Below, piece by piece: positions 35,300 through 44,131 of a stretch of DNA of 64,000 bases. Under the pieces are notes generated by a model that was not told where the DNA came from, ran no database searches, and saw only the letters and a program-made list of their open reading frames with translations. The position numbers and the translations under genes are program-made. Each line of letters starts with the position of its first letter. The stretch's first letter is position 1. The DNA is from Fervidibacter canadensis (GTDB lineage: Bacteria > Armatimonadota > Fervidibacteria > Fervidibacterales > Fervidibacteraceae), in NCBI GenBank assembly GCA_041446545.1, contig JBGOEJ010000011.1, positions 1 to 64,000 on the forward strand. Reading direction: 5' to 3'.

Positions 35300-36226
35300 C
35301 TAAGGACGCTGGCGGGCGCGGGGATGAGCGGCATGATAGGTCGCCCGCAGTTGGGGCGTGACGATGTGGGTGTAGCGTTGTGTCGTCGTGATGCGGGAAT
35401 GTCCCAGCAACTCTTGGATGCTCCGCAAATCTGCCCCGCCCAAAAGCAAATGGGTGGCGAAAGTGTGACGAAGTTTGTGAGGTGACAACCGACGCCCCAA
35501 TAGGGTTTGGGTGTAACGCACTACCAAGCGAATGACGGTTTCTTTCCGCAACCCTTTGCCGCGACGGCTCAAAAAAAGCGTCGGGTTGCCTTGCCCTCTG
35601 TCCAACGGAAGACGCCCTTCCGCTAAGTAGCGCTGCAATGCCTCCTTCGCTGCCCGCCCCAACGGCACCAATCGCTCCTTTCCCCCTTTGCCCATCACCC
35701 GCACAAAACCCGTCTCTAAATTCACGCTGTCCGTCCGTAATGTCACCAACTCGCCGACCCGAACGCCCGTCGCATACAGCAACTCCAACATCGCATAGTC
35801 GCGCAAAAGCAATGGTGACGGTTTTTTGTCCGACAACTCCTTCAACCGTTCCAGCAATTCCCTCGCTTCCGTCACGCTCAAAAATTGGGGCAACCTTTGA
35901 GGTTGCTTTGGAGAGGGCAAATGCAAAGTGGGGTCGTGGGTGCAAAAACCTTCCCGCACCAAAAAGCGATGGAAAAGGCGAACGACGGTGAGCCGATGGC
36001 TGATGGTCGCAGGCGAAAGGCGACGACTTTGCAGCCACGCCAGATAAGCCACGATGACCTCCGTGCCCGCTTCTGTCGGGGCGATGCCTTTCGTCGCCAA
36101 AAAGTTAAGGTAGTGACGAAGTGCTTCGGCGTAAGCCTGAACCGAACTTTCCAACAACCCCCGCTCCGTCCGAAGGTAAAGGGCAAACTCTTCCACCCAG
36201 TTCTTGGGCAAATGATTACCTGCCAT
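35300..36226 (-). CDS. xerD: Tyrosine recombinase XerD/XerC
   Basis: A 308-residue site-specific recombinase that resolves chromosome dimers at dif. It has the N-terminal core-binding SAM-like domain (about 1-110) and the catalytic domain with Arg in ATGVRVGE, Lys in GKGGKER, HKLRHTFATHLL, LGHSRITTTQRYTH with the nucleophilic Tyr. Length and the absence of phage genes favour a housekeeping Xer protein over a phage integrase; XerC versus XerD cannot be settled. It converges on trpE with a 23-bp gap. Confidence 0.9.
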   Translation of the reverse strand: MAGNHLPKNWVEEFALYLRTERGLLESSVQAYAEALRHYLNFLATKGIAPTEAGTEVIVAYLAWLQSRRLSPATISHRLTVVRLFHRFLVREGFCTHDPTLHLPSPKQPQRLPQFLSVTEARELLERLKELSDKKPSPLLLRDYAMLELLYATGVRVGELVTLRTDSVNLETGFVRVMGKGGKERLVPLGRAAKEALQRYLAEGRLPLDRGQGNPTLFLSRRGKGLRKETVIRLVVRYTQTLLGRRLSPHKLRHTFATHLLLGGADLRSIQELLGHSRITTTQRYTHIVTPQLRATYHAAHPRARQRP

Positions 36227-36471
36227 GCTCTCATGCCCCCGATAAATCCGCTACGACATGCATCGTTGCGTTTGTTCCGACCGAGAATCGGCTCACTGAC
36301 TGCCATCGTCCTTAAGGTGTTGTGCTCATTCGTCAACGGCGCTTGACCGTTGAGCGAGCATCTGCCTCAATGCTTCATCTTGTTGCGGAGAGGGTCGTCA
36401 GCAAGCAATGCCCTCGGATGGACACTTAGCGCTTGTGCCTTCTACCTCCCAGACTTGCTTCGGCAATCATT
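36227..36471. other. Intergenic stretch upstream of xerD
   Basis: No convincing gene is seen. It should hold the xerD promoter on the - strand. A perfect 7-bp hairpin (TCAACGG at 36333-36339, CCGTTGA at 36347-36353) with a 7-nt loop is the only structured element noticed. Confidence 0.5.
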
Positions 36472-36606
36472 CTAACTTGCGTCCATTAGCATGCCTGTCA
36501 GAGTCCCCCATGCTTCCTTCGTCAGGTCAAAATCTGCCATCCAACGCTGCCGTCCTAATTGGGCTAAAAGTCTTTGAGCGGGTCTTGAGAGCGTTTGGAC
36601 AAACAT
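36472..36606 (-). CDS. Possible small protein downstream of nadE
   Basis: A 44-codon frame, ATG 36606 with GGAGGGGAAGG upstream, lies 61 bp beyond the nadE stop on the same strand. The product (starting MFVQTLSRPAQRLLAQLG) is amphipathic and matches nothing that I recognise. The good ribosome-binding site is the only support. It may be a remnant of a longer gene. Confidence 0.25.
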   Translation of the reverse strand: MFVQTLSRPAQRLLAQLGRQRWMADFDLTKEAWGTLTGMLMDAS

Positions 36607-36667
36607 GCTACCTTCCCCTCCACATCCCAAAAGTAGCGGTGCAGCGTTCTCGGCAAATTGTTGCGCC

Positions 36668-38431
36668 TCATTTACCCTCCCACTCCCGAAAGCGATTGGT
36701 GATAGGCAACCTGCGGTCTTTGCCGAAGGCGCGGTGGGTGATTTTCGGTCCTGGGGCAATCTGACGACGCTTGTATTCACTGCTGTCCACCATCCAAGCC
36801 ACCCTTCGCACCGTTTCTTCCTCGTAACCCATTGCCACGATGTCGGCAACGCTGCGGTCTTCTTCTACATACGCTTGCAAGATGGCGTCCAGAAGTGGGT
36901 AGGGTGGCAACTTTTCCTGGTCAACTTGCCCGGGACGCAACTCGGCGCTGGGTGGCTTTTCAAAGACACGGCGTGGGATGATTTCCCGTCCTGCCTTCTC
37001 GTTCACATACGCCGCCAGTTCGTAAACGAGCGTCTTATAGACATCCTTGAGCACGGCGAAACCGCCTGCCGTGTCGCCGTAAAGGGTGCAATAGCCTGTG
37101 CTGCCTTCGCTCTTGTTGCCTGTCGTCAGCACCAACCAACCGAATTTGTTAGACAGCGCCATCAACATCGTCCCGCGAATGCGTGCCTGCAAATTCTCTT
37201 CGGTCACATCGGGCGGAAGCCCTCGGAACACTTCGCTCAGCGCTCGCAAGAATGCTTCAAAGACGCCTGCGATGGGAATGACCAAAAAGCGAATGCCCAA
37301 ATTGCGCGCCAAAGTTTCGGCATCTTCAAGGCTGTGTTGCGACGAGTAAGGTCCTGGCATCGCCACGCCCGTCACATGCTCCCGACCCAACGCATCTACG
37401 GCGATGCAGCAAGTCAAGGAACTGTCAATGCCGCCGCTTAGCCCGACGACGGCATCCCGCATCCCGTTTTTGTGCAGGTAATCGCGGGTGCCCAATACCA
37501 GCGCCCAATAGACTTCAGCGGTGCGGGGCAAAGGCGCCTCAATGCGTGGCGCAATGGCGGGTTTGGGTTCGGCAGGCTCAAAAGGCAAAGCGACGACTTT
37601 CACCTTCACTCCATCCAACCCTTGTCCTGCAATCCCCAATCCCTGCTTATCCTGCCTTCGGCGCGGGTCATGCAAGCGAGCCCGAACGATGCCGACGAGG
37701 TCAATGTCGGCGACCAAAAAGTCTTCCGAAAACTGTTTGGCGCGAGCAAGGATTTCACCTTGCTCGTTGACGACCAAACTGGCACCATCAAAGACCAACT
37801 CATCTTGCCCACCGACCAAATTGACATAAGCGACAGCGGCAAGGTTATCGTTGGCGCGAACGCCCAACATCCGCTCCCGCCAAACCAACTTGCCCATGTG
37901 GTAGGGGGATGACGAAATGTTCAGCAGCAGATGGGCGTCACCCAGCAACGCTTCGGCACGGGCGGGACCGCCAGGATACCAGATGTCCTCGCAAATGGTG
38001 ACGCCAACGCGGGCATCGTTCAGTGTCAGCACGAGTGCCTCCTCGCCCCGCTGAAAGTAGCGGAACTCGTCAAAGACGCCGTAGTTGGGCAGGTAATGTT
38101 TTCGGTAGACGGCGGCGATTTTGCCGTCATGCAAGACGGCGGCGGCATTGAACAAATCACCGTCTTCGTCCACGAAGCCGACGACCGCCACCAGCGACTT
38201 GGGCACTTGCCTTGCCAGTTCTGCCACGACCTCTTTGTTGCGGGCGACAAAGTGAGGCTTGAAGAGCAAATCTTCAGGTGGGTAGCCCGTCACCGCCAGT
38301 TCGGGAAACGCTACGATGTCCGCCCGCACTTCTTTCGCCCGTTCAATGCCTTCGGCAATCTTTTTTGCGTTGCCGTCAATGTCGCCGACCATCGCATTGA
38401 TTTGGGCTAACGCAACCCGTAAAGTTCGCAT
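36668..38431 (-). CDS. nadE: Glutamine-dependent NAD+ synthetase NadE
   Basis: Amidates nicotinic acid adenine dinucleotide. The 587-residue protein has an N-terminal nitrilase-type glutaminase (Glu in AFPELAVTGYPPEDLL, Lys in RKHYLPNYGVFDE, Cys in VTICEDIWYPGG). The C-terminal synthetase has the PP-loop GLSGGIDSS, TGNKSEGSTGYCTLYGD and a KITHRAFGKDRRLPITNR end. ATG 38431 overlaps the stop of the upstream methyltransferase gene as TAATG, a sign of translational coupling. An upstream in-frame start at 38542 lies inside that gene and was rejected. Confidence 0.96.
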   Translation of the reverse strand: MRTLRVALAQINAMVGDIDGNAKKIAEGIERAKEVRADIVAFPELAVTGYPPEDLLFKPHFVARNKEVVAELARQVPKSLVAVVGFVDEDGDLFNAAAVLHDGKIAAVYRKHYLPNYGVFDEFRYFQRGEEALVLTLNDARVGVTICEDIWYPGGPARAEALLGDAHLLLNISSSPYHMGKLVWRERMLGVRANDNLAAVAYVNLVGGQDELVFDGASLVVNEQGEILARAKQFSEDFLVADIDLVGIVRARLHDPRRRQDKQGLGIAGQGLDGVKVKVVALPFEPAEPKPAIAPRIEAPLPRTAEVYWALVLGTRDYLHKNGMRDAVVGLSGGIDSSLTCCIAVDALGREHVTGVAMPGPYSSQHSLEDAETLARNLGIRFLVIPIAGVFEAFLRALSEVFRGLPPDVTEENLQARIRGTMLMALSNKFGWLVLTTGNKSEGSTGYCTLYGDTAGGFAVLKDVYKTLVYELAAYVNEKAGREIIPRRVFEKPPSAELRPGQVDQEKLPPYPLLDAILQAYVEEDRSVADIVAMGYEEETVRRVAWMVDSSEYKRRQIAPGPKITHRAFGKDRRLPITNRFREWEGK

Positions 38432-39342
38432 TATCCTTCGCCTCCGCATGCCAAACGGTTTTGCATCGGCAGGGTCATTTGTTTTTCCGATTGCCCTCCA
38501 TTTTCGTCCACCAGCCGTTGCGGCTTGAACCGACCGACCCATTCGCCTTGCTCTTTCCGTTCCTTGAAAGTTTTGCGCACAACATGCAAGGCAAGTTCCG
38601 CCATCACCCGTGCCTTTTCCTTCTCACAGTTTTGAAGGCGCTCCCGAGCGATAGCGACATAAGTTTCGCTGACATCAATGCCCAGGTAATCGCAACCCAA
38701 AAATTTCGCCGCCACAAGGGTCGTGCCGATGCCGCAGTAAGGGTCAAGCACGACACCCTTGCGCCCATCAAGAACCGAGAAGATGCATCGGGTCGGTAAC
38801 TCAATCGGGAAGGGATTGGGATGGCGTTGGTCACGCTCAGGCGGAATTTCCCAAACGGAAGTGAGCAGAGCGTGACGAGGGTTGAGTTCCTCGCCGATGG
38901 TGTCACCTTCGTAGCGCGGCTTGTAGAGCCAATAGATGCGCTCGTCCACCTGCCAAAAACGCCAACCGCGAAGGTTCGCCGCAATCTTTCGATGCCAAAT
39001 GATTTCCTGCCGCAAAACCCAACGAGACTTGGCAACCCATTCGTAGGGGTGGATGAGCCGCCCCCGAACCCAACGGATTTTGTGGTTGTAGAAGAGTGAG
39101 CCACCAGGTTTGGTCACCCGATAAAGTTCGTTGAGAACGGCAACCTGCTCGGCTTGGTATTCTGCTTCGTCCTTGCAATCGCGAGCGCCTTCGTAAACGA
39201 CTTTGTCCACCAACCAACCCTTATCCCGTTCGCCTTTGTTGTAAGGCGGCGAGGTGACCGTCACATCAACGAAAGCGTCAGGCAAGGTCTTCAACACCGT
39301 CAAAGCATCGCCGACAAGCACCGTGTTCAAAGCCAGTGACAT
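38431..39342 (-). CDS. Orphan DNA methyltransferase, beta class (N6-A or N4-C)
   Basis: A 303-residue SAM-dependent DNA methyltransferase. The catalytic motif TSPPYN (residues 30-35) precedes the SAM-binding DPYCGIGTTLVAAK (about 205-218), the order of the beta class. The target base and sequence cannot be read from the protein. The C-terminal tail (KERKEQGEWVGRF) is basic. ATG 39342 follows GGAGAAAC. No restriction endonuclease gene is adjacent, so it looks solitary. The stop codon overlaps the nadE start. Confidence 0.9.
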   Translation of the reverse strand: MSLALNTVLVGDALTVLKTLPDAFVDVTVTSPPYNKGERDKGWLVDKVVYEGARDCKDEAEYQAEQVAVLNELYRVTKPGGSLFYNHKIRWVRGRLIHPYEWVAKSRWVLRQEIIWHRKIAANLRGWRFWQVDERIYWLYKPRYEGDTIGEELNPRHALLTSVWEIPPERDQRHPNPFPIELPTRCIFSVLDGRKGVVLDPYCGIGTTLVAAKFLGCDYLGIDVSETYVAIARERLQNCEKEKARVMAELALHVVRKTFKERKEQGEWVGRFKPQRLVDENGGQSEKQMTLPMQNRLACGGEG

Positions 39343-39395
39343 GTTTCTCCAACTATTAGGGTGTCCGCCAGTCCCTGAGCAATTTGTTCTTTCGC

Positions 39396-39620
39396 TCAGC
39401 ATCCTTCGTCCTCCTCGGCGAAATGTTCGCCTGTTACTTCCGAGGCGAACTCACGGGCAGCCTCTTCCGATTGGAAGTAAAACACTTCTTCGTTGCCGTC
39501 GTCATCCACCACCGTAACTCGCCAAGCGGTTTTGTTGACTCGCACGGGCTGACCGGTGTCCATGTAAAACGCCGAAGACCCGTCGCTTCCAACAAAAACT
39601 TCCTCAACGATAACCTTCAC
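39396..39620 (-). CDS. Small acidic protein of unknown function
   Basis: A 74-residue protein I do not recognise, rich in Asp and Glu, with a possible beta-rich core (VKVIVEEVFVGSDGSSAFYM) and a C-terminal helix. GTG 39620 follows GAGGTGA. It lies 53 bp before the methyltransferase gene on the same strand. Confidence 0.6.
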   Translation of the reverse strand: MKVIVEEVFVGSDGSSAFYMDTGQPVRVNKTAWRVTVVDDDGNEEVFYFQSEEAAREFASEVTGEHFAEEDEGC

Positions 39621-39742
39621 CTTCCTCACCTCGCATCGCAAAAGTTGTCAACCCGTTCACGCCTTGTCGGCGGTCATCCCTAATTTTGCCGACGGTGGGA
39701 GGAGGGCGATGGCAACCTTTCAGGGTTGAAAGGGTGGTCGGG

Positions 39743-41080
39743 ATGGAGAGGAAAGCCTCGGTCATCATGACAGGAAGCACCCTTACCGCCTTGACGATGC
39801 TGACGCTGCCCAGCCTGTTGACGCAAATCGGGCAAACAATTGGCTGGCTGGGCGAAGCCTATTTCGTCGGTAAACTGGGCACGACGGCAGTGGCAGCCAT
39901 CGGCGCTGTCGGGCAATTAGGTTGGGTGCTGATGGTCATGACGATGATGGTCGGTGTCGGGGCGACGACGCTCGTCGCTCAGCGATGGGGCGCAGGCGAT
40001 GTCAACGGGGCAAGGGAAGTGACCGTCGCTGCCTTGCAACAATCGGTGCTCTTCAGCCTCCCTGTCTTGCTCCTCTGGTTCTTTCGCCACATCGTCTGGA
40101 CGCTGCTGGGTGTCCCACTGTCCGTGCAAAGGTTGGCGGATGCCTATTTCGCCATCGCCCTCGCTTCCTTTCCCGTTCAAAGTGTCGCCTTCAGTTTGAT
40201 GGCGGTTTATCGGGGGATGGGCGATATGGTGACGCCTCTTTGGGCAACCCTTGTCGGCATCGCCCTTCAACTTGTTGCCAATGCGTTGCTGGTGCCCCGA
40301 TGGGGCATCGGTGGGGCAGGAATGGCGTTGGCGTTAAGCCGATTGGGTGCGTTGGTGGTGTTGCTTTGGCGTTTCCATCGCTGTCCGCTCTCAGTTCCTG
40401 CCCGCCATTTCGTCGCACGGTGTTGGGGGCAACATCGGTCGTTGTTAGCGTTGGGCGTTCCTGCTGGTTTGCAATCGCTGCTTTGGTCTTTGGCGTCCAT
40501 GCTTTACTTCACCATCCTCGCCCACACGCCGAGCCGAGAATCCGCCATCGCGGCTTTGACCGTCGGGTTGCGCATTGAAGCGATTGCTTTTATGCCCGGC
40601 ATCGCTTTCGGGATGGCGGCGCAAACGCTCGTCGGTCAATGTGTCGGGGGGAAGCAATGGCGTCGGGCAAAGCAAGGTGCGTGGCAAGCCGCCATCGGGT
40701 GCGCCGTGGCGATGGGCTTGATGGCGCTCGTCTTTTTCGTCGCAGCGGGTTGGCTGACGATGCGGTTCGCCAAAGACGCCCTCACACGCCATTACATCGC
40801 CGCTTACCTGCGCATCAATGCCTTGTCTGAACCGTTGCTGGGCATCGGGATGACCTTAGGTGGGGCATTGCGGGGCTTAGGAGACACGATGACACCTGCC
40901 GTTTTGGGTGTGCTCACGCAATGGCTGTTGCGCTTGCCTGCCACTTACTGGCTTTGTCACAGGCTGGGTTACGATGCTCTTGCGGCGTGGTGGACGATGA
41001 GTTTGTCCACGATGGTCAATGGTGTTTTGATGGCGGGTGCTTTCTGGTGGCAGGTGCGTCGGCGGACGCCCATCGCTTGA
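39743..41080 (+). CDS. MATE family efflux transporter
   Basis: A 445-residue membrane exporter with about twelve hydrophobic spans in two homologous halves. AYFVGKLGTTAVAAIGAVGQLGW, VGVGATTLVAQRWGAGD and RGMGDMVTPLWATLVGIALQ are typical of MATE proteins, which expel cationic compounds using Na+ or H+. ATG 39743 follows AAAGGGTGG; an earlier start at 39686 is not supported. A histidine kinase gene starts 41 bp downstream, so the two-component pair might respond to or control it. Confidence 0.92.
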   Translation: MERKASVIMTGSTLTALTMLTLPSLLTQIGQTIGWLGEAYFVGKLGTTAVAAIGAVGQLGWVLMVMTMMVGVGATTLVAQRWGAGDVNGAREVTVAALQQSVLFSLPVLLLWFFRHIVWTLLGVPLSVQRLADAYFAIALASFPVQSVAFSLMAVYRGMGDMVTPLWATLVGIALQLVANALLVPRWGIGGAGMALALSRLGALVVLLWRFHRCPLSVPARHFVARCWGQHRSLLALGVPAGLQSLLWSLASMLYFTILAHTPSRESAIAALTVGLRIEAIAFMPGIAFGMAAQTLVGQCVGGKQWRRAKQGAWQAAIGCAVAMGLMALVFFVAAGWLTMRFAKDALTRHYIAAYLRINALSEPLLGIGMTLGGALRGLGDTMTPAVLGVLTQWLLRLPATYWLCHRLGYDALAAWWTMSLSTMVNGVLMAGAFWWQVRRRTPIA

Positions 41081-41121
41081 ATTCCTGCCTTGATAGCGAC
41101 AATCTTTTTGGGGTGATGACG

Positions 41122-42630
41122 ATGCCGACCCGCGATGATCGCTCCTGCTGGCATGCCATCCGAAGTGCCCTCAAGGAAGCGTTGAAGGGGCGATGGCGGC
41201 TCAGTTGGCAACTCCTTTCGCAACACGCCCGCCCCAACGAAGGGCGCCACCTGCGGCGTATGGCGGTTTGGGGGGTCGTGTTCGGTTTGGGTTGTCCGCT
41301 TGGCGGTGAATTGGCGGGGGCGTTGCTCTCCCAAGCGGGACTCATCGCCGATTTCGCTTTCCTCAGTTGGCGCATGTGGTATGAGTTGGCGGGGGCGGTC
41401 ACGGTGCTGACGCTGTTGGGGGCGCTCGTCGGTCACCTTCTGGACGAAATCGCTGCCCACAACATGCTGTTGGAATGTCGGGTTCGGGAGCGGACGAAAG
41501 AGTTGCAAGCCCTCACCGAATTCACTGAAGCCGTTTTGCATCGGATTCCTTCTGCCGTCTTGGTCACCGATGGGCAAGGGCGTATCGTCTGGGCAAATCA
41601 ATCCGCCTTCCGCTTGTTGCGGGAATGGAAGTTGGTGTCCGATGGCAGCACTTCTTTGCTGGGTCAAGGAGGGCAAACTTTGCTGGTTGATCTTTCAGAA
41701 GTCTGGGTGCAACTTCCGCAAGTGCTCAGGGACGGTCAGGTGAGGTCTTTCGCTCGCCTCGTCGTCCACACACCATCGGGGCGCAAAACGGTTCGCTGCA
41801 CCCTCGCTCCCTTGCGCCGTCCCGATGCCGACCAAGCCGTCCTCATCTTGGATGACATCACCGCCGAAGAGCAATGGCAGCAGCAGTTGGTGCAATCGGA
41901 GAAACTGGCGGCGTTAGGTCAACTGTCCGCAGGGCTCGCCCACGAACTCCGTAATCCTCTCAGCGCCGTCAGCACGGCGGCTTATTGCCTCGCTCAAACC
42001 TTGCAACAAAACGGCGCTTTGTCCGACGACGCTGAGCGCTATCTTGCCGTCATCCAGCGCAATATCCAACGGGCTCAGCGGATCATCACCAGCGTTTTAG
42101 CCTTCGCCCGCCCCTCCAACGCCGATGCTGTCTTTACCGACCTGAACGATTTGGTGCAAGCGGCGTTGGACATCATCGCAAAAGATGCCGAGCGACGAGG
42201 CATCGTGATCAAGACAGCACTAAAGCCTTTGCCCCTCGTTCGCTGTCGTCCCGATGCGGTCAAACAAGCCGTGCTGAACATTTTGCTCAACGCTGTCCAA
42301 GCGATGCCCGATGGCGGAACGCTTTCCGTGCGCACCGAGCACGAGGAGGCAACAAACCAAGTGCGTCTCATCATCGCCGATACAGGTCACGGCATCCCGC
42401 CAGAAAACTTGCCCCGCATCTTTGACCCTTTCTTCACGACGAAACCCCCAGGCGAAGGGACAGGCTTGGGGCTTTCCATCGCCCGCACCGCTATTGAAGC
42501 CGATGGCGGGCTCATCCTCGCAGAAAGCGAAGTCGGCAAAGGCAGCACCTTCACCATCGTGTTGCCCGCCGAAAAGAGCCAGTGGGAGGGCGAGCCTTCT
42601 GCCCAGCCATTGGTGGCGCACCAACGATGA
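41122..42630 (+). CDS. Membrane histidine kinase
   Basis: A 502-residue sensor kinase. Two transmembrane helices at about residues 50-80 and 87-112 bound a very short external loop. A coiled coil and a PAS domain (about 140-260: IPSAVLVTDGQGRIVWANQSAF) follow, then the HisKA H-box GLAHELRNPLSAVS and the HATPase domain (N box NILLNAVQAM, DTGHGIP, GTGLGLSIARTAIE). It has the NtrB-like layout that goes with the NtrC-type regulator encoded 19 bp downstream. ATG 41122 has GGGGTGAT before it; 41116 is an alternative. Confidence 0.92.
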   Translation: MPTRDDRSCWHAIRSALKEALKGRWRLSWQLLSQHARPNEGRHLRRMAVWGVVFGLGCPLGGELAGALLSQAGLIADFAFLSWRMWYELAGAVTVLTLLGALVGHLLDEIAAHNMLLECRVRERTKELQALTEFTEAVLHRIPSAVLVTDGQGRIVWANQSAFRLLREWKLVSDGSTSLLGQGGQTLLVDLSEVWVQLPQVLRDGQVRSFARLVVHTPSGRKTVRCTLAPLRRPDADQAVLILDDITAEEQWQQQLVQSEKLAALGQLSAGLAHELRNPLSAVSTAAYCLAQTLQQNGALSDDAERYLAVIQRNIQRAQRIITSVLAFARPSNADAVFTDLNDLVQAALDIIAKDAERRGIVIKTALKPLPLVRCRPDAVKQAVLNILLNAVQAMPDGGTLSVRTEHEEATNQVRLIIADTGHGIPPENLPRIFDPFFTTKPPGEGTGLGLSIARTAIEADGGLILAESEVGKGSTFTIVLPAEKSQWEGEPSAQPLVAHQR

Positions 42631-42649
42631 CACTTGCCGAAAGGCAGGG

Positions 42650-44011
42650 ATGGCGATGGAGCGAAAAGTATTGCTCGTAGATGACGACCCTGATGTCTTG
42701 GAGATGACCGCCGATTTGCTGCGGCGCAACGGTTATGCCATCGTGACGGCACAAAACGGGGCGGAAGCATTGGAGCGGCTCCAGCGGGACGAAATCCCCG
42801 TCGTCGTCACCGACTTGCGGATGCCCGGGATGAGCGGGGAGCAATTGTTGGACACCATCTTGCAGCGGCATCCGAATGTGCAGGTCATCATCCTGACGGG
42901 CTACGGGACGATCCCCAGCGCCGTGGAAGCCATCAAAAAGGGCGCTGCCGATTACCTGACCAAACCCCTTTCGCCTGACCAACTCCTTCTCTCGCTGGAG
43001 CGACTGTTTGAGCGGTTGCGGTTGGAAGAAGAGAACCGCCAGTTGCGGGAGATGCTGGCAAGGCAGGCAGGCGATGCCGTCATCTTGGGCGAAAGCAAAG
43101 CCATTCGGCAGGTCTTGAGCCTTATTGACAAGGTAGCGCCGACGGATGCGACGGTGCTGTTGCAGGGAGAAAGCGGCGTCGGCAAGGAGTTGGTCGCCAA
43201 AGCCATCCACTTCCGCAGCAAGCGCCGCCATAAACCTTTTGTCAAGGTCAGTTGCGCTGCCATCCCCGAAAGTTTGCTGGAAGTAGAACTGTTTGGGCGC
43301 GAGAAAGGCGCTTACACCGATGCGACGGACGCCAAACCAGGTCGCTTTGAGTTAGCCCATCAAGGGACGATGCTCTTGGACGAAGTGGGCGACTTGACAC
43401 CTGCCATGCAAGCCAAGTTGCTTCGGGTCTTGCAAGAGAAGGAGTTTGAGCGGGTCGGCGGGACGCAAACGATTCGCGTGGATGTCCGCATCATCGCCGC
43501 CACCAACAAAGACTTACTCGCCGCCGTCCAAAAGGGCGAATTTCGGGAGGACTTGTTCTATCGCCTCAATGTCGTCCCGATTTACATCCCGCCCCTTAGA
43601 GAGCGCAAGGAAGACATCCCCATCTTGGCGGAAGCCTTTGTCGCCCGCTTCTGCGCCGAAATGGAAAAGCCGATGATGACTATCGCCGACGACGCCATGC
43701 AGGTGCTGCTGGACTACGACTGGCCTGGCAATGTGCGGGAGTTGCAGAATGTGCTGGAGCGCGCCGTCATCTTGGCGGAAGAGCCCGTTATCAGAGCCCG
43801 CGATTTGCATTTTCTCTTCGCCCAACGCCAGACAGGCACCAACCCGACCGTGTTCAGCCTGCGCCATGCGGAAATGGAGCAAATTTTGAGGGTGCTCAAA
43901 CTGACGAAGGGCAACAAGGCAGAAGCGGCACGCCTTTTGGGCATCACCCGCGACACCCTCTACCGCAAACTCCGTGAGTATCGCCTTGACCCCAGCCAGT
44001 GGAAACCTTGA
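42650..44011 (+). CDS. NtrC-type sigma-54 activator
   Basis: A 453-residue response regulator: receiver (phospho-Asp in VVVTDLRMPG, Lys in YLTKPL), AAA+ domain (Walker A GESGVGKE, Walker B MLLDEVGDL) and a C-terminal Fis-type helix-turn-helix (NKAEAARLLGITRDTLYRKL). The sigma-54-contacting GAFTGA loop reads GAYTDA, a variant whose effect on sigma-54 binding is uncertain. It forms a pair with the kinase just upstream. ATG 42650 follows AAAGG; 42656 is possible. A block of heptamer repeats begins 35 bp after its stop codon. Confidence 0.93.
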   Translation: MAMERKVLLVDDDPDVLEMTADLLRRNGYAIVTAQNGAEALERLQRDEIPVVVTDLRMPGMSGEQLLDTILQRHPNVQVIILTGYGTIPSAVEAIKKGAADYLTKPLSPDQLLLSLERLFERLRLEEENRQLREMLARQAGDAVILGESKAIRQVLSLIDKVAPTDATVLLQGESGVGKELVAKAIHFRSKRRHKPFVKVSCAAIPESLLEVELFGREKGAYTDATDAKPGRFELAHQGTMLLDEVGDLTPAMQAKLLRVLQEKEFERVGGTQTIRVDVRIIAATNKDLLAAVQKGEFREDLFYRLNVVPIYIPPLRERKEDIPILAEAFVARFCAEMEKPMMTIADDAMQVLLDYDWPGNVRELQNVLERAVILAEEPVIRARDLHFLFAQRQTGTNPTVFSLRHAEMEQILRVLKLTKGNKAEAARLLGITRDTLYRKLREYRLDPSQWKP

Positions 44012-44045
44012 GACAAGGCTGTTTTGGGGGCGAACCGCCGTTTTA

Positions 44046-44131
44046 CCAGTCGCTAATCGCCAGTCGCTATTCGCTGGCGTTTCTGCCAGTCGCCAATCGC
44101 TATTTGCCCGTCGCTATCCACTGGGCGATGT
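44046..44131. repeat. CAGTCGC/TAATCGC heptamer repeats downstream of the NtrC gene
   Basis: About ten heptamers of the CAGTCGC, TAATCGC, TATTCGC type follow each other with one interruption near 44075-44086. They fill the gap between two convergent genes and encode the last residues (QWIATGK) of the leftward esterase. The unit differs in sequence from the mfd heptamers but has the same 7-bp period. Confidence 0.75.

Noticed and set aside
35300..36226. Phage integrase or integrative element
   Set aside because: The recombinase has housekeeping Xer length, and no phage genes, tRNA-attachment duplications or cargo lie around it.
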